Assembly (NCBI GenBank): GCA_021815805.1
Contig: JAKAZQ010000001.1
Coordinates: 74,998-138,997 of the forward strand
DNA from: Pseudomonadota bacterium
GTDB lineage: Bacteria; Pseudomonadota; Gammaproteobacteria; Burkholderiales; Burkholderiaceae_C
Reading direction: 5' to 3'
Length of the DNA: 64,000 nucleotides
The notes below the pieces were generated by a model. That model saw only the letters and a program-made list of their open reading frames with translations. It ran no database searches and was not told the origin of the DNA. The translations under genes were made by a program, and so were the position numbers. Positions 51,008 through 62,786 of this stretch are shown here, one piece after another (position 1 is the first letter of the stretch; each line of letters starts with the position of its first letter).

Positions 51008-52071
51008 GTCGTGCCGCCGAGGGCTTCGCACACCGCGACGATGCGTTCCACGGCATCGCTGCGCGCCAGGGCCCGCGCCTTGCAGGCCATGTCCCGCAGT
51101 TGCGCGCGCTGCAGGCCCTGCAGCTGCGCGGCCAGGCGCGCCGGGTCGAGTTCGCGCTGCTGCGTCAGCAACGCGGCGCCGGCATCGGCCAGATAGCGGG
51201 CATTCGCGGTCTGATGGTCATCGACCGCGAACGGAAAAGGAACGAACAATGCGGCGACCCCCGCGCAGGCCACCTCCGTGACGGTCGACGCGCCGGCGCG
51301 ACACACCACGAGGTCGGCCTCGGCGTAGGCGCCGGCCATGTCGTCGATGAACTCGCGGCAGTCGGCCTCGACGCCCGCCGCGGCATAGGCATCGCGCAGC
51401 GCCTGCAGCTGCTGGCGCCCGCTCTGGTGCACCACCTGCGGCCGCAGCTCCGGCGCGATGCACGCCAGCGCGCGCGGCAGCAGCTGGTTGAGGGCCTGCG
51501 CCCCCAGACTGCCGCCGACGACCAGCAGGCGCAGTACGCCGGCGCGCCCGGCATAGCGCGCACCGGGCTCGGCGAGCTCCCGGATCGCGCGGCGCACCGG
51601 GTTGCCGACCCATTCGGCGCCCGGCAGGGCCTGCGGGAAACCGCTCAGCACGCGCGCGGCCAGGCGCGCCAGCAGGCGATTGCTGAGGCCGGCCACGGCG
51701 TTCTGCTCGTGCAGCACCAGCCGCGCGCCGAACAGGCGCGCCAGCAGTCCGCCCGGCATGCTGATGTAGCCGCCCATGCCGAGCACGACGCGCGGCCGCT
51801 CGCGGCGCAGCGCGCGCGCGGCCTGCAGCAGCGCGCGCAGCAGCCGCGGCGGCAGGCGCAGCCAGCGCAGGGCACCCTTGCCGCGCACGCCGCCGAAGTC
51901 GACCCAGCACATGCGATAGCCCTGCGCCGGCACCAGGCGCGACTCCATGCCGCCCGGCGCGCCCATCCAGGCGACGTCCCAGCCGGCGGCGCGCAGCCCC
52001 TCGCCGACGGCCAGGCCGGGGAAGATGTGGCCGCCCGTGCCGCCGGCCATGATCAGCGCGCGTCGCCGCAT
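51004..52071 (-). CDS. murG: UDP-GlcNAc transferase MurG
   Basis: [33 protein letters not shown]... Confidence 0.96.
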   Translation of the reverse strand: MRRRALIMAGGTGGHIFPGLAVGEGLRAAGWDVAWMGAPGGMESRLVPAQGYRMCWVDFGGVRGKGALRWLRLPPRLLRALLQAARALRRERPRVVLGMGGYISMPGGLLARLFGARLVLHEQNAVAGLSNRLLARLAARVLSGFPQALPGAEWVGNPVRRAIRELAEPGARYAGRAGVLRLLVVGGSLGAQALNQLLPRALACIAPELRPQVVHQSGRQQLQALRDAYAAAGVEADCREFIDDMAGAYAEADLVVCRAGASTVTEVACAGVAALFVPFPFAVDDHQTANARYLADAGAALLTQQRELDPARLAAQLQGLQRAQLRDMACKARALARSDAVERIVAVCEALGGTT

Positions 52072-53300
52072 CAGACGTGACCTCCGCGCATGAGCACCCG
52101 GTTCTCGTAGTCGACGCGCAGCAGCAGCGCCAGCGCGGTCAGCGAGATCAGGGTCGCCGAGCCGCCGTAGCTGAGCAGCGGCAGGGTCAGGCCCTTGGTC
52201 GGCAGCAGGCCGAGATTGACCCCGATGTTGATAAAGGCCTGGCCGCCGATCAGCACCCCCACGCCCTGCGCCACGAGGGCCGAGAACATGCGATCCGCGG
52301 CCAGCGCCTGGCGCCCGATGTCAAAGGCCCGCTTGGTCAGCCACGCGAACACCGCGATGAGCACGATGACCCCGGCGAAGCCGAGTTCCTCGCCGATGAT
52401 GGCGAGCAGGAAGTCCGTCTGCGGCTCGGGCAGGTAATGCAGCTTTTCCACGCTGCCGCCGAGACCGACGCCGAACCAGTGACCGCGCCCGACCGCGATC
52501 AGCGCGTGCGCCAGCTGGTACCCGCTGCCCTGGCTGTTGCTCTGCGACCAGGGGTTCAGATAGGCGAAGATGCGATCCCGCCGCCACGGCGAAAGCACGA
52601 TCATGAGCACGAAGGCGCCGATCACGACCACTGTGAGGGCCGCGAACATGCGTCCGTTGACCCCTCCGAGGAACAGGATGACCATCGCCACCGACGCGAT
52701 GACCAGGAAGGCGCCCATGTCCGGCTCGGCCAGCAGCAGCAGGCCGATCACCGCCAGCGCGCCGGCCATCGGGGCGAAGGCCTTGGTGAACAGCTGCTTG
52801 ACTTCCTGCTTGCGCACGATGAAGTCGGCGGCGTACAGCACGATGGTCAGCTTGACCAGTTCCGACGGCTGAAAGTTCAGCACGCCGAGCGGAATCCAGC
52901 GTCGCGAGCCGTTGACCCCCTTGCCGACCAGGGGGATGAGCACGGCGAACAGCCCGCACAACGACAGCAGGAACAACTGCGGCGCCCAGCGTTGCCAGAA
53001 GCTCATCGGAAACTGGAAGGCCACCCAGCCGACGACCAGCCCCAGCGCGATGGCCGCCATGTCGCGCCAGAAAAAGTGGAACTGGCTCCAGTTCGCGAAA
53101 TGCGGATCCTCGGGAATCGCCACCGTGGCCGAGTACACCATGACGAGGCCGAAGGCCAGCAGCAGCACGATCACCCACAGCAGATGCTGGTCGTACTCGA
53201 GCATGCGCGAGGCGCTCGGCCCGACGTACCCCACGCGCACCGGCATGGGCATGGGAGACGGCGCGGCACCCGAGCGACGCAGCAGACGCGACCAGTTCAT
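52071..53300 (-). CDS. ftsW: Peptidoglycan polymerase FtsW (SEDS)
   Basis: [14 protein letters not shown]...[21 protein letters not shown]. Confidence 0.96.
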   Translation of the reverse strand: MNWSRLLRRSGAAPSPMPMPVRVGYVGPSASRMLEYDQHLLWVIVLLLAFGLVMVYSATVAIPEDPHFANWSQFHFFWRDMAAIALGLVVGWVAFQFPMSFWQRWAPQLFLLSLCGLFAVLIPLVGKGVNGSRRWIPLGVLNFQPSELVKLTIVLYAADFIVRKQEVKQLFTKAFAPMAGALAVIGLLLLAEPDMGAFLVIASVAMVILFLGGVNGRMFAALTVVVIGAFVLMIVLSPWRRDRIFAYLNPWSQSNSQGSGYQLAHALIAVGRGHWFGVGLGGSVEKLHYLPEPQTDFLLAIIGEELGFAGVIVLIAVFAWLTKRAFDIGRQALAADRMFSALVAQGVGVLIGGQAFINIGVNLGLLPTKGLTLPLLSYGGSATLISLTALALLLRVDYENRVLMRGGHV

Positions 53301-54823
53301 GCGCCGGCCTCCAGCGACACGCCGCGCTCGGCGGCGACTTCGGACAGCGCCTGCGCGAACACCTCGGCGCGCTGCTTGTAGTCGCGGAACATGTCGAGGC
53401 TGGCGCAGGCGGGCGACAGCAGCACGACCTCGCCGCTGCGCGCCAGCGCGGCGGCCCGCCGCACCGCTGCCGGCAGGTCGGCCGCGCGCTCGCAGGCGCA
53501 GGCGACGTGCAGCGCCTGTTCCAGGGCCGGCGCGTCGCGGCCGATGAGCAGGGCGTGGCGCACATGGCGCGCGGCGACCTCCGCCAGCGGCGCGAAATCC
53601 TGGCCCTTGCCGTCGCCGCCGGCGATCAGCAGCACCGGACGCTGCATGCCCGACAGCGCCGCGACGGTGGCGCCGACATTCGTGCCCTTGCTGTCCTCGA
53701 TCCATTCCACGCCGTCGAGCACGCCCAGGCTCTGCATGCGGTGCGGCTCGCCGCGGTACTGGCGCAACGCATGCAGCATCGGCGCGAGCGCGGCGCCGGC
53801 CGAACTGGCCAGCGCCAGCGCCGCCAGCGCGTTGGCCTGGTTGTGGCGCCCCTGGATGCGCAGCGCGTCGGCCGGCATGAGCAGTTGCAGGCGCACCTCG
53901 GGCTCGTCCGCCGGGCGCGCCGCGCGGGCCCGGCGCACCGGCTTGCGCGGTGCGTCGTCGTCGACGCAGGCACGCGCCAGCCAGTCCATGCCATGCTCGC
54001 GCACCACACCCCACTCGCCCTCGCGGCGCGGCGCATCCAGCCCGAAACTCTGCACGCGCCGCGCGTCGCGGCGCATGGCCATGACCCGCGCATCGTCGCG
54101 GTTGAGCAGCATGAGCCCCGGCACGCCGGGCAGGTTCCATGGCTGGGGGCCGAAGATGCGTGCCTTGTCGTCGGCGTAGGCCTGCAGGCTGCCGTGCCAA
54201 TCGAGGTGATCCTGGGTGACGTTGAGCACGCTGGCCGCGGTGGCGGCGAATGCTTCGACGCCATGCAGCTGGAAACTCGACAATTCGAGCACCCAGGCCT
54301 GCGGCAGGCGCTGCTCGTGCCGGCGCTGCGCCAGCACGTCGAGCATCGCCGGGCCGATGTTGCCGGCGGCCACCGCATCGACCCCCGCGGCCTGCAGCAG
54401 CAGCGCGGTGAGCCGGGTCACCGTGGTCTTGCCGTTGGTGCCGGTGACGCCGAGCACGGCGGGAGCGTAGCCCTGCGCATCGCCGAGTTCGCGCAACGCC
54501 GCCGCGAACAGCGCGAGTTCGCCGCAGCGCTCGATGCCGCGCGCCCGCGCCGCGCCCAGCAGGGCGCCGAATGCGGGATCCTGCGGGGCGATGCCGGGGC
54601 TGACGCACACCAGGTCGACGCCCTCCAGTTGCGCCAGCTCGCCGGCGTGCGCGCCGAGCACGGCCTGCAGCTGCGGCAGTTCGGCGCGCAGCGCGTCGAG
54701 GCCGGACACCTGCGCGCGGCTGTCGGCGGCGCGCACGCGCGCGCCGCGCGCGGCGCACCAGCGCAGCATGGCGCGCCCGGAGATCCCGAGCCCCAGCACC
54801 AGAACGTTCCTGTCGCGCAGCAT
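53297..54823 (-). CDS. murD: UDP-N-acetylmuramoylalanine--D-glutamate ligase
   Basis: [42 protein letters not shown]. Confidence 0.96.
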   Translation of the reverse strand: MLRDRNVLVLGLGISGRAMLRWCAARGARVRAADSRAQVSGLDALRAELPQLQAVLGAHAGELAQLEGVDLVCVSPGIAPQDPAFGALLGAARARGIERCGELALFAAALRELGDAQGYAPAVLGVTGTNGKTTVTRLTALLLQAAGVDAVAAGNIGPAMLDVLAQRRHEQRLPQAWVLELSSFQLHGVEAFAATAASVLNVTQDHLDWHGSLQAYADDKARIFGPQPWNLPGVPGLMLLNRDDARVMAMRRDARRVQSFGLDAPRREGEWGVVREHGMDWLARACVDDDAPRKPVRRARAARPADEPEVRLQLLMPADALRIQGRHNQANALAALALASSAGAALAPMLHALRQYRGEPHRMQSLGVLDGVEWIEDSKGTNVGATVAALSGMQRPVLLIAGGDGKGQDFAPLAEVAARHVRHALLIGRDAPALEQALHVACACERAADLPAAVRRAAALARSGEVVLLSPACASLDMFRDYKQRAEVFAQALSEVAAERGVSLEAGA

Positions 54824-54831
54824 GGCGGGCC

Positions 54832-56010
54832 TCAGCGCAACTTCAGGCTGGCCAGACCGGCCAGGCACAGCATCATGCTGACGATCCAGAAGCGGATCAC
54901 CACCTGCGACTCCTTCACCCCGAGCTGCTCGAAGTGGTGGTGCAGCGGAGCCATCTTGAAAATGCGCCGGCCCTGGCCGTATTTGTGCTTGGTGTACTTG
55001 AAATAGGTGACCTGGATCATCACCGACACGGTCTCGGCCACGAACACTCCACCCATGATGAACAGCACGATCTCCTGGCGCACGATCACCGCGATGGTAC
55101 CGAGCGCGGCGCCCAGAGCGAGCGCGCCTACATCTCCCATGAACACCTGTGCCGGGTAGGCGTTGAACCACAGGAAGGCGAGCCCGGCGCCGACCATCGA
55201 GCCGATGAAGATGAGCAGCTCGCCGCTGCCGGCGATGTACGGGAACAGCAGGTAGCGCGAGAACACGGCATTGCCGCTGACATAGGCGAACACGCCGAGC
55301 GAGCCGCCGACCATCACCGTGGGCATGATGGCCAGGCCGTCGGCGCCGTCGGTGAGGTTGACCGCGTTGCTGGAGCCGACGATGACCAGATAGGTCAGCA
55401 CGATGAAACCGGTGATGCCCAGCGGGTAGCTGACGGTCTTGAAAAACGGCACGATCAGGTCGGCCGCCGGCGGCAGGGGCATCGTGAGCCCGCTGCGCAA
55501 CCACGCCAGGAACAGATCCCAGACCTGCGCGTTGCCGCTGCCCGACACGGCGAATGCGAGGTAGAAGGCGGCGAGCAGGCCGATCACCGATTGCCAGAAA
55601 TACTTTTCGCGCGAGCGCATGCCGTTCGGGTCGCGGTGCACGACCTTGCGGTAGTCGTCGACCCAGCCGATGGCTCCGAAGCCGAGCGTCACCAGCAGCA
55701 CCAGCCAGACGAAACGGTTGGAGAGATCCATCCAGAGCAGCGACGACGCGGTGATGGCGAGCAGGATCAGCACCCCGCCCATGGTCGGGGTGCCGGTCTT
55801 GATCAGGTGGGTCTGCGGTCCGTCGCGACGCACGGCCTGGCCGACCTTCATCGCGGTGAGCTTGCGGATCAGCGCGGGGCCGGCGGCCAGACCGATGAGC
55901 AGCGAGGTCAGCGTGCTCATCACGGCGCGGAAAGTGATGTAGTTGAACACCCGGAAAAAACGCAGATCCGGGGAACTCTGCATCAGCCAGAGTGCTAGGC
56001 TATGAAGCAT
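54832..56010 (-). CDS. mraY: Phospho-N-acetylmuramoyl-pentapeptide transferase
   Basis: [32 protein letters not shown]..., [17 protein letters not shown]. Confidence 0.97.
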   Translation of the reverse strand: MLHSLALWLMQSSPDLRFFRVFNYITFRAVMSTLTSLLIGLAAGPALIRKLTAMKVGQAVRRDGPQTHLIKTGTPTMGGVLILLAITASSLLWMDLSNRFVWLVLLVTLGFGAIGWVDDYRKVVHRDPNGMRSREKYFWQSVIGLLAAFYLAFAVSGSGNAQVWDLFLAWLRSGLTMPLPPAADLIVPFFKTVSYPLGITGFIVLTYLVIVGSSNAVNLTDGADGLAIMPTVMVGGSLGVFAYVSGNAVFSRYLLFPYIAGSGELLIFIGSMVGAGLAFLWFNAYPAQVFMGDVGALALGAALGTIAVIVRQEIVLFIMGGVFVAETVSVMIQVTYFKYTKHKYGQGRRIFKMAPLHHHFEQLGVKESQVVIRFWIVSMMLCLAGLASLKLR

Positions 56011-58954
56011 GTTCGGGCCTCCCCGCGCCGGTGTCCTGGTCCGCTGCGTCGCGGCGCGTCCAGCGCCCGCGCAGCGCCTCGACCACGCGTTCCATGCGCA
56101 TGAATCGCGATCCCTTGACCAGCACCGCGTCGGCCGCCTCGGCGACCAGGGCATCGACATCGAGCTGCTCGACGCTGTCGGCATGACGCGCCGCGAGGCC
56201 CGCGGCGCGCGCCGCGTCGGCCGCGGCGCGCGCCGCCAGTCCCACCGTCCACAGACCCTGCAGGCCGCGCTGCGCGGCCTGCAGCCCGGCCTCGGCGTGG
56301 AACCGCGGCCCCTGCTCGCCCACCTCCCCCATGTCGCCGAGCACGAGCACGCGGCGCCCGGGCAGCGCGGCGAGCGCGTCGATGGCGGCGCGCACGGAAT
56401 CCGGATTGGCGTTGTAGGTGTCGTCGACGAGCAGCAGTTCGCGACCATCGGCGCGCCGCAGCAGCTCGCGCTGCATGCGCCCGCGCACCGGCTCGAACGC
56501 CTCGAGGCCCTGCACCACCGCCGCCAGCGGAGCTCCGGCGGCCAGCGCCGCGGCCGCCGCGGCCAGCGCGTTGTGGGCGTTGTGGCGGCCGAGCAGGCGC
56601 AGGCGCACCAGGGCCTGTCCGGCGGCGGCGCGCAGCACCAGGGGCATGCGCTCGTCGGCGGGCGCGGCCCGGACCAGCCAGCCCTCGAGCTCGGCCTGCG
56701 GCGACTGACCCGGCGCGTCGTGATCGCGCAACGCGAAACGCAACAGGCGACGCGACGCGGCGCACTGCGCCCACAGCCCGGCGTACGCGTCATCGGCCGG
56801 AAACACCGCCACGCCGTGTTCGGGCAGCGCGCACAGCACCTGGGCGTTCTCCTGTGCCACGCTGTCGACATCGCGCATGAATTCGAGGTGCTCGCGCTGC
56901 GCGTTGTTGACAAGGCCGACATCGGGCTCGGCGATGCGCGCCAGGCGGGCGATCTCGCCGGGATGGTTCATGCCCATCTCGATCACCGCCGCCTGGTGCT
57001 GCGGACGCAGGCGCAGCAGGGTCAGAGGCACGCCCACGTCGTTGTTGTAGTTGCCCTGCGTGGCCAGCCGCGCAGGCTCGCCGTGCCAGGCGGCCAGAAT
57101 CGCCGCGAGCATCTGCGTGACCGTGGTCTTGCCGTTGCTTCCCGTCACCGCGATCAGCGGCATGGCCGGCTGCTGGCGCCGCCAGGCGCGCGCCAGCGCG
57201 CCCAGCGCGATCCGGCTGTCGGCCACCTGCAGGCCGTCGGCTGCGCACTCGCGCACGCCGCGCTCGCCGAGCACCGCGGCAGCGCCGGCGGCCACCGCCT
57301 GCGCGAAAAAGGCATGCGCGTCATGGTGTTCTCCGCGCAGCGCGACGAACAGGTCGCCGCGGCCGATGCGCCGGGTGTCGGTGCTCACGCCCTGCAGCGC
57401 GCGCCGCCCGTCGCCGCACAGCTGCGCGTCGCTCCAGTCGGCGGCCTCGCGCAGCGAAAACCAGCCGGCGCCGCGCGCGGCCAGCGCGGCACGCACGTGG
57501 AACACATCGTGAAAGGCGCTGCGCCGGCCGCGCAGCTCCTGCGTGGCCTCGTGGCCCTTGCCGGCGCACAGCAGCACGTCGGCGGCCGCCGCGTGCGCCA
57601 CGCTTTGCGCAATGGCCTGCGCCCGGTCGCTGAGCACCAGCACCTGGGCCGGCGCCACGGCACCGGCGAGCAACTGGTCGAGAATGTCCTGCGGCGCCTC
57701 GCTGCGCGGGTTGTCACTGGTCAGCACGACGCGGTCGGCGCAACCCTCGGCGGCGGCCATCATCGGCGCGCGCTTGGAGCGATCGCGATCGCCGCCGGCG
57801 CCGAACAGGCACCACAGGCGCCCGCCGCGACGCCGGGCCACGCCGCGCAGCGCCTGCAACGCCTGCGCCAGCGCATCCGGCGTATGTGCATAGTCGACCA
57901 CCACCAGCGGCGCGCCGTGCCCACCCAGCGGCTGCATGCGCCCGGGCGCGGCCTGGATTGCGGCGAGCGCCGCGGGCACCGCGTCGGGCGCCACGCCGCA
58001 GGCCTCCAGCAGCCCGCAGACCAGCAGCACGTTGGACGCGTTGAAGCCGCCCAGCAGCGGCAGCTCCACGCTGCGTCGCATGCCGGCGCGCGCAAGCTCC
58101 AGGCGCATGCCGGCATCGGCGTCCTGCGCATCCTGCGCCTGCCATTCGGCAGCGGCGTGGATGGCGCGCGAAACCCGCAGCGTGCGCACGCCGCGTTGCC
58201 GGCAGTGCACGGCGAGCCCGGCGCCGAAGGCGTCGTCGACGTTGAGCACCGCGGCCTGCAGCTGCGGCCAGTCGAACAGCCGCCGCTTGGCCGCGGCGTA
58301 GGCCTGCATGCTGCCGTGGTAGTCCAGGTGGTCCTGGCTGAGATTGCTGAACGCCGCCGCGTGCAGGCGCAGCCCGGCGAGACGCTGCTCCTCCAGGCCG
58401 ATCGACGAGGCCTCGATCGCGCAGTGACGCACCCCGGCGTCCAGCATGCCGGCGAGCTCGGCGTGCAGGCGCACCGGGTCGGGGGTGGTCAGGCCGGTGG
58501 CGCGCAGCGCGCCGGGCATGCCGGCGCCGAGGGTGCCGATGACTCCGCAGGGATGGCCGGCCGCGCGCAGCGCCTGTGCGGTCCACAGCGCCACCGAGGT
58601 CTTGCCGTTGGTGCCGGTGACCGCGAGCACCTGCATGCGCCGCGACGGATGCGCGAACCAGGCGTCGGCGAGCTCCCCGACGAGCGCCTTCAGGCCGCGC
58701 ACATGCAGGGCCTGCGGCGGCAGCGCAAGGGCGTGCGCGCCCTCGTGCTCGACCACCGCGGCGCAGGCGCCGCGCGCCAGCGCGTCGGCGACATGGCGTC
58801 GCGCATCGCTGCCGGCACCGGGCCAGGCCACGAACACGTCGCCGGCGCGCACCGCACGCGAGTCGCTGCGCAGCGCGGCCTGCGCCGGCGCCAGCGCGCG
58901 CAGCGCGTGCAGCAGCTCGCCGCTGGCCTCGAACACGCGCGGCGTGCTGCTCAT
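56000..58954 (-). CDS. murEF: Fused MurE-MurF ligase (bifunctional)
   Basis: One uninterrupted 984-aa frame: MurE half ([24 protein letters not shown]) followed in frame by MurF half ([17 protein letters not shown]..., [34 protein letters not shown]). Confidence 0.95.
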   Translation of the reverse strand: MSSTPRVFEASGELLHALRALAPAQAALRSDSRAVRAGDVFVAWPGAGSDARRHVADALARGACAAVVEHEGAHALALPPQALHVRGLKALVGELADAWFAHPSRRMQVLAVTGTNGKTSVALWTAQALRAAGHPCGVIGTLGAGMPGALRATGLTTPDPVRLHAELAGMLDAGVRHCAIEASSIGLEEQRLAGLRLHAAAFSNLSQDHLDYHGSMQAYAAAKRRLFDWPQLQAAVLNVDDAFGAGLAVHCRQRGVRTLRVSRAIHAAAEWQAQDAQDADAGMRLELARAGMRRSVELPLLGGFNASNVLLVCGLLEACGVAPDAVPAALAAIQAAPGRMQPLGGHGAPLVVVDYAHTPDALAQALQALRGVARRRGGRLWCLFGAGGDRDRSKRAPMMAAAEGCADRVVLTSDNPRSEAPQDILDQLLAGAVAPAQVLVLSDRAQAIAQSVAHAAAADVLLCAGKGHEATQELRGRRSAFHDVFHVRAALAARGAGWFSLREAADWSDAQLCGDGRRALQGVSTDTRRIGRGDLFVALRGEHHDAHAFFAQAVAAGAAAVLGERGVRECAADGLQVADSRIALGALARAWRRQQPAMPLIAVTGSNGKTTVTQMLAAILAAWHGEPARLATQGNYNNDVGVPLTLLRLRPQHQAAVIEMGMNHPGEIARLARIAEPDVGLVNNAQREHLEFMRDVDSVAQENAQVLCALPEHGVAVFPADDAYAGLWAQCAASRRLLRFALRDHDAPGQSPQAELEGWLVRAAPADERMPLVLRAAAGQALVRLRLLGRHNAHNALAAAAAALAAGAPLAAVVQGLEAFEPVRGRMQRELLRRADGRELLLVDDTYNANPDSVRAAIDALAALPGRRVLVLGDMGEVGEQGPRFHAEAGLQAAQRGLQGLWTVGLAARAAADAARAAGLAARHADSVEQLDVDALVAEAADAVLVKGSRFMRMERVVEALRGRWTRRDAADQDTGAGRPEHAS

Positions 58955-60711
58955 GCGCCCGCTCCAGGCTGCGCCGCGGCGGCGGCCGGCGGCACGTCGG
59001 GGCGCACCGGCAGATCCGGCGGCACGCCGAGAATGCGCAGCGCCTGGCCGATGACCTCGGAGAACACCGGCGCCGCGATCTGGCCGCCGAAGTGGCGCTG
59101 CCCCTCGGGCCGATCCACCGAGACCGCCATCACCAGGCGCGGATGCTCGAGCGGCGCCATGCCGACGAACTGGGCGCGGAACATGTGCTTGTCGTACGCG
59201 CCGTCGTGCCAGATGTAGGCGGTGCCGGTCTTGCCCCCGGTGGAATACCCGGGAATCTCCGCGCGCCGCGCCGTGCCCTTGGCCGTGGTCACCAGGCCCA
59301 GCATGGAGCGCACGTCGGCGGCGACGCGCGGCGAGATCACGCGCACCTCGGGAGTCGGCGGCCCCTTGAGCAGCGTGGCGGGACGGATCATGCCGTTGTC
59401 GGCGAACAGCAGGTAGGCGTGCGCCAGCTGGAATGTGGACACCGAAAGCCCGTACCCGAAACCCTGGGTCACCGCGTCGATCGGCCGCCAGCGCCGCCAC
59501 GGCCGCAGGCGCCCGCTGGAAGCCCCGGGGAATTGCGCCTGCGGACGCTGACCGAAGCCGACCGCGGTGTACATGTCCCATTGCTCCTCGGGCTTCATGC
59601 GCATGACGATCTGGCCGGTGGCCACGTTGCTCGAGTACTGGATCACCTGCGGCAGCGCGATCAGGCCGTTGTCGGAATCGTCGCAGATGCGGTTGCCGTA
59701 CATGAGCATGCAGCCGGGCGCGGTATGGAAGGTGCTGTGCATGGTGACCACGCCGTCCTGCAGCGCGGCCGCGATGGTAAACGGCTTGATCACCGAGCCC
59801 GGTTCGTAGATGTCGGTCATGGCGTAGTTGCGCATGTCCGCCACGCTGTCATGCCCGCGCCGGTTCGGGTCGAAGCTCGGGTAGTTGGCCAGCGCCAGCA
59901 CCTGTCCGTTGCTGGCGTCGATGACCACGGCGCTGCCGTTGCGGGCGTGGCTGCCCTGCACCGCCTGCTTGAGGGCCTGGAAGGCCAGGTCCTGGATCTT
60001 GCTGTCGAGGGACAGTTGCACGTCCAGGCCGTTCACCGGCGGCGTGCCGCCCTCGACGTCCTCGATGACGTTGCCCAGACGGTCGCGCATGACCTTGCGC
60101 GTGCCCGGATGCCCGGCCAGTTCGCGCTGGTACTCCAGCTCGAGGCCGCCCCTTCCCTGGTTGTCGATGTCGGTGAAGCCCAGTAGCTGCGCCGCCGCCG
60201 CACCCTCGGTGTAGAAGCGCCGATAGCTGGGCGACATGTAGACGCCCTTGATGTGCAACGCCCGGACCTTGCGCGCGGTGTCGATCGGCACCTGGCGCTT
60301 GACGTAGACGAACTGGCGATCCATCGCGAAGCGGTGCTGCAGTTCCTGCGCATTCAGGCCCAGGATCGAGGCCAGCGCCGCGACCTGTCGCGGATCCGCC
60401 TGCAGCGTCTGCGGATCGGCCCAGATGGTCTTCACCGGAATGCTCGACGCCAGGATGTTGCCGTGTCGATCGAGAATGCGCCCGCGCATCGCCGGCAGTT
60501 CCAGCGTGCGGACGAAACGCATGTCGCCCTGGCGCTGGTAGAAGCCGGTGGTGATGCCCTGGATCCACAGCGCACGCCCGCCCAGCGCCAGGAACGCGGC
60601 GTACAGCAGGCCCTTCACCAGCCAGGCTCGCCCCGGCGGCAGACGCAGGTGCAGCAGGTGGCTGTTGCGGCGGCGGGCCGGAATCGCAAACGGACGCGAG
60701 GCGGTTCTCAT
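58951..60711 (-). CDS. ftsI: Peptidoglycan D,D-transpeptidase FtsI (PBP3)
   Basis: RGRILDRHGNILASS, EPGSVIKPFTIAAAL, GGKTGTA. Confidence 0.97.
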   Translation of the reverse strand: MRTASRPFAIPARRRNSHLLHLRLPPGRAWLVKGLLYAAFLALGGRALWIQGITTGFYQRQGDMRFVRTLELPAMRGRILDRHGNILASSIPVKTIWADPQTLQADPRQVAALASILGLNAQELQHRFAMDRQFVYVKRQVPIDTARKVRALHIKGVYMSPSYRRFYTEGAAAAQLLGFTDIDNQGRGGLELEYQRELAGHPGTRKVMRDRLGNVIEDVEGGTPPVNGLDVQLSLDSKIQDLAFQALKQAVQGSHARNGSAVVIDASNGQVLALANYPSFDPNRRGHDSVADMRNYAMTDIYEPGSVIKPFTIAAALQDGVVTMHSTFHTAPGCMLMYGNRICDDSDNGLIALPQVIQYSSNVATGQIVMRMKPEEQWDMYTAVGFGQRPQAQFPGASSGRLRPWRRWRPIDAVTQGFGYGLSVSTFQLAHAYLLFADNGMIRPATLLKGPPTPEVRVISPRVAADVRSMLGLVTTAKGTARRAEIPGYSTGGKTGTAYIWHDGAYDKHMFRAQFVGMAPLEHPRLVMAVSVDRPEGQRHFGGQIAAPVFSEVIGQALRILGVPPDLPVRPDVPPAAAAAQPGAGA

Positions 60712-60721
60712 GGCGGTCGGC

Positions 60722-61021
60722 TCAGCGCGTCGGGATGTTCAGCGGCAGGTCGGGCAGCCTGGACGCGCTCACGTAGTCGCTGCGCGCCGGCGTCACCGCG
60801 ACCATGCCCAGGCGCGAGCGCGCCAGATCGTCGATGCGCGACGGGATGGACAGCGCGCGCACCTCGACCTGCAGGCGGTCCTGGTCGAGTTCGAGCTGGG
60901 CGGCACGCACCTGTGCGGCGTCCAGCGCGGCGAAGCTGCGCCGCGCCTCGTACTGCGCGCGCACCAGGCTCATCGCGCACGCCACGGTCAGCGCCAGCAG
61001 CAGCAGGTTGGTGCGAATCAT
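60722..61021 (-). CDS. ftsL: Cell division protein FtsL
   Basis: Short single-TM/coiled-coil protein between ftsI and rsmH. Confidence 0.92.
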   Translation of the reverse strand: MIRTNLLLLALTVACAMSLVRAQYEARRSFAALDAAQVRAAQLELDQDRLQVEVRALSIPSRIDDLARSRLGMVAVTPARSDYVSASRLPDLPLNIPTR

Positions 61022-62007
61022 GCAGCGGCTCCGCCGTGCTCGGCCGGCCCCAGGCGCTCGGCCACGCGCATCACGGCCGAGCGGCTGCGCGGGTTGTCCC
61101 GCACCTCCTCGGAGCTCGCGCGTACGCGCGCGAGCAGGCGCAGCTCGGGGATGAACGGCGGCGGCGCCAGCGGCAGCCGACGCTGCTGGGGTGTCAGCGC
61201 CGGCGCGCGCGCATGGCTCTGCAGGAATTGCTTGACCATGCGGTCTTCCAGGGAATGGAAGCTGATGACCACGAGGCGGCCCCCGGCGGCCAGTCGCCCG
61301 ATCACCTGCGCAAGCGCCGCCTCGAGTTCCGCGAGTTCGGCATTGACGTGAATCCGAAGAGCCTGAAAGGTCCGTGTGGCGGGATCCTGCCCCGGCTCGC
61401 GGCTGCGCACCGCTTGCGCAACAAGGGCGGCAAGCTCGGCCGTACGGGTGACGGGCTGACCCCGTTCGCGGCAAGCCACAATCGCCTTTGCAATCGTGAA
61501 AGCAGCCCGTTCGTCCCCATAGTCACGCAATACCCTTGTGATTTCATTGACGTCGGCCTCGCCCAGAAATTGCGCCGCGGTGACGCCGCGCGTGGTGTCC
61601 ATGCGCATGTCCAGCGCGGCGTCGCCACGGAAACTGAATCCGCGCTGCATGTCGTCGAGCTGCGGCGACGAGACGCCCAGATCCAGCAACACGCCCTGCA
61701 CCTCGGCGAGGCCGAGCTGATCCAGCACCTCGCCCCAGCGCGAGAAGGCCGAGTGCACCAGGGTCAGCCGCGATTCGCGCTGCGCCAACGCGCTGCCATG
61801 CTCGATCGCCTGGGGATCGCGATCCAGCGCCACGACACGCGCCCCGGGCGCCAGGCGCGACAGCAACTCGCGGGTATGTCCGCCGCGCCCGAAGGTGGCG
61901 TCCAGATAGGTGCCGCGGGGGTCGGTGACCAGCCAGTCGACGGCCTGCTGCAGCAACACCGAGCGATGCTGCAGCGCGTCTGCAGCGCGGGAGGGGGCGT
62001 GGGGCAT
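61018..62007 (-). CDS. rsmH: 16S rRNA m4C1402 methyltransferase
   Basis: HRSVLLQQAVDWL...GTYLDATFGRGGHTRELL; SFHSLEDRMVKQF. Confidence 0.97.
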   Translation of the reverse strand: MPHAPSRAADALQHRSVLLQQAVDWLVTDPRGTYLDATFGRGGHTRELLSRLAPGARVVALDRDPQAIEHGSALAQRESRLTLVHSAFSRWGEVLDQLGLAEVQGVLLDLGVSSPQLDDMQRGFSFRGDAALDMRMDTTRGVTAAQFLGEADVNEITRVLRDYGDERAAFTIAKAIVACRERGQPVTRTAELAALVAQAVRSREPGQDPATRTFQALRIHVNAELAELEAALAQVIGRLAAGGRLVVISFHSLEDRMVKQFLQSHARAPALTPQQRRLPLAPPPFIPELRLLARVRASSEEVRDNPRSRSAVMRVAERLGPAEHGGAAA

Positions 62008-62019
62008 CGGCGGGCACCT

Positions 62020-62448
62020 TCACACCACGATGTCGCGCACGGCGTCGGGCATCCCGGCCTCGATCACCGCGGCCTCGCGCGCCTGATGCGTGGCGCGATC
62101 CCAGACCTCGAAATGCGAGCCCATGCCGATGAGATCGATCTCGCGCTCGATGTGCGCCGCCGCACGCAACTCGGGGGAAATCAGCACGCGCCCGCTGGCG
62201 TCGATCTCGGTCTCGGTGGCGTGTCCCAGGTAGATGCGCTTCCAGCCCTGCGCCGACATCGGCAGCGCGGCGATCTTGGCGCGGAATTCCTGCCATTGCT
62301 GGTCGCCGAACATGAGCAGGCAGCCTTCCGGGCTCTTGGTCAGCGTGAGACGGCCGGCGGCCTGTGCCAGCAGCATGTCGCGGTGACGCGCAGGCACGGT
62401 CATGCGACCCTTGCCGTCCAGCGTCAGCGCCGATATGCCGATGAACAC
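62020..62448 (-). CDS. mraZ: Transcriptional regulator MraZ
   Basis: FIGISALTLDGKGRMTVPARHRDML...IDASGRVLISPELRAAAHI; GTG start. Confidence 0.95.
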   Translation of the reverse strand: MFIGISALTLDGKGRMTVPARHRDMLLAQAAGRLTLTKSPEGCLLMFGDQQWQEFRAKIAALPMSAQGWKRIYLGHATETEIDASGRVLISPELRAAAHIEREIDLIGMGSHFEVWDRATHQAREAAVIEAGMPDAVRDIVV

Positions 62449-62492
62449 GTGCTTCTCCGATTCCGCTCCGATTTGGCCAGGTGCGGGTTGCG

Positions 62493-62532
62493 AGCGCTGC
62501 ACTTTCACCCACTTTTCTGCACCTGGCTGCAC
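62493..62532 (-). promoter_or_regulatory. MraZ-box-like array: four 10-bp direct repeats
   Basis: Minus strand GTGCAGCCAG GTGCAGAAAA GTGGGTGAAA GTGCAGCGCT. Confidence 0.65.
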
Positions 62533-62559
62533 TGTATGGGGCAAACTGGAACCAGTCAA
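62531..62559 (-). promoter_or_regulatory. Sigma70-type promoter of the dcw cluster (Pmra)
   Basis: Minus strand TTGACT-N17-TACAGT. Confidence 0.7.
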
Positions 62560-62786
62560 TACCGCTCAGCGAATTTCTCTTATCAAACAATGACTTAGCG
62601 AGAATTCACATACTGTTGATTTGCACAGATATACAGAAAAAAACCCACTTGAAATAAGGACTTGAAGCCCGTGTTGCAAGTAACGGTTTGACGCCACGAC
62701 CCCGACTGCGGGCGCCTGCATCTCCGGGGAAACCGCGTCCAGACGACGATTTGCGCACTGCTAGACTTTGCGCACGCTCAGGCGCC

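Noticed and set aside
62600-62786. Fluoride riboswitch upstream of crcB
   Set aside because: I could not identify the conserved crcB-motif blocks in the upstream sequence.
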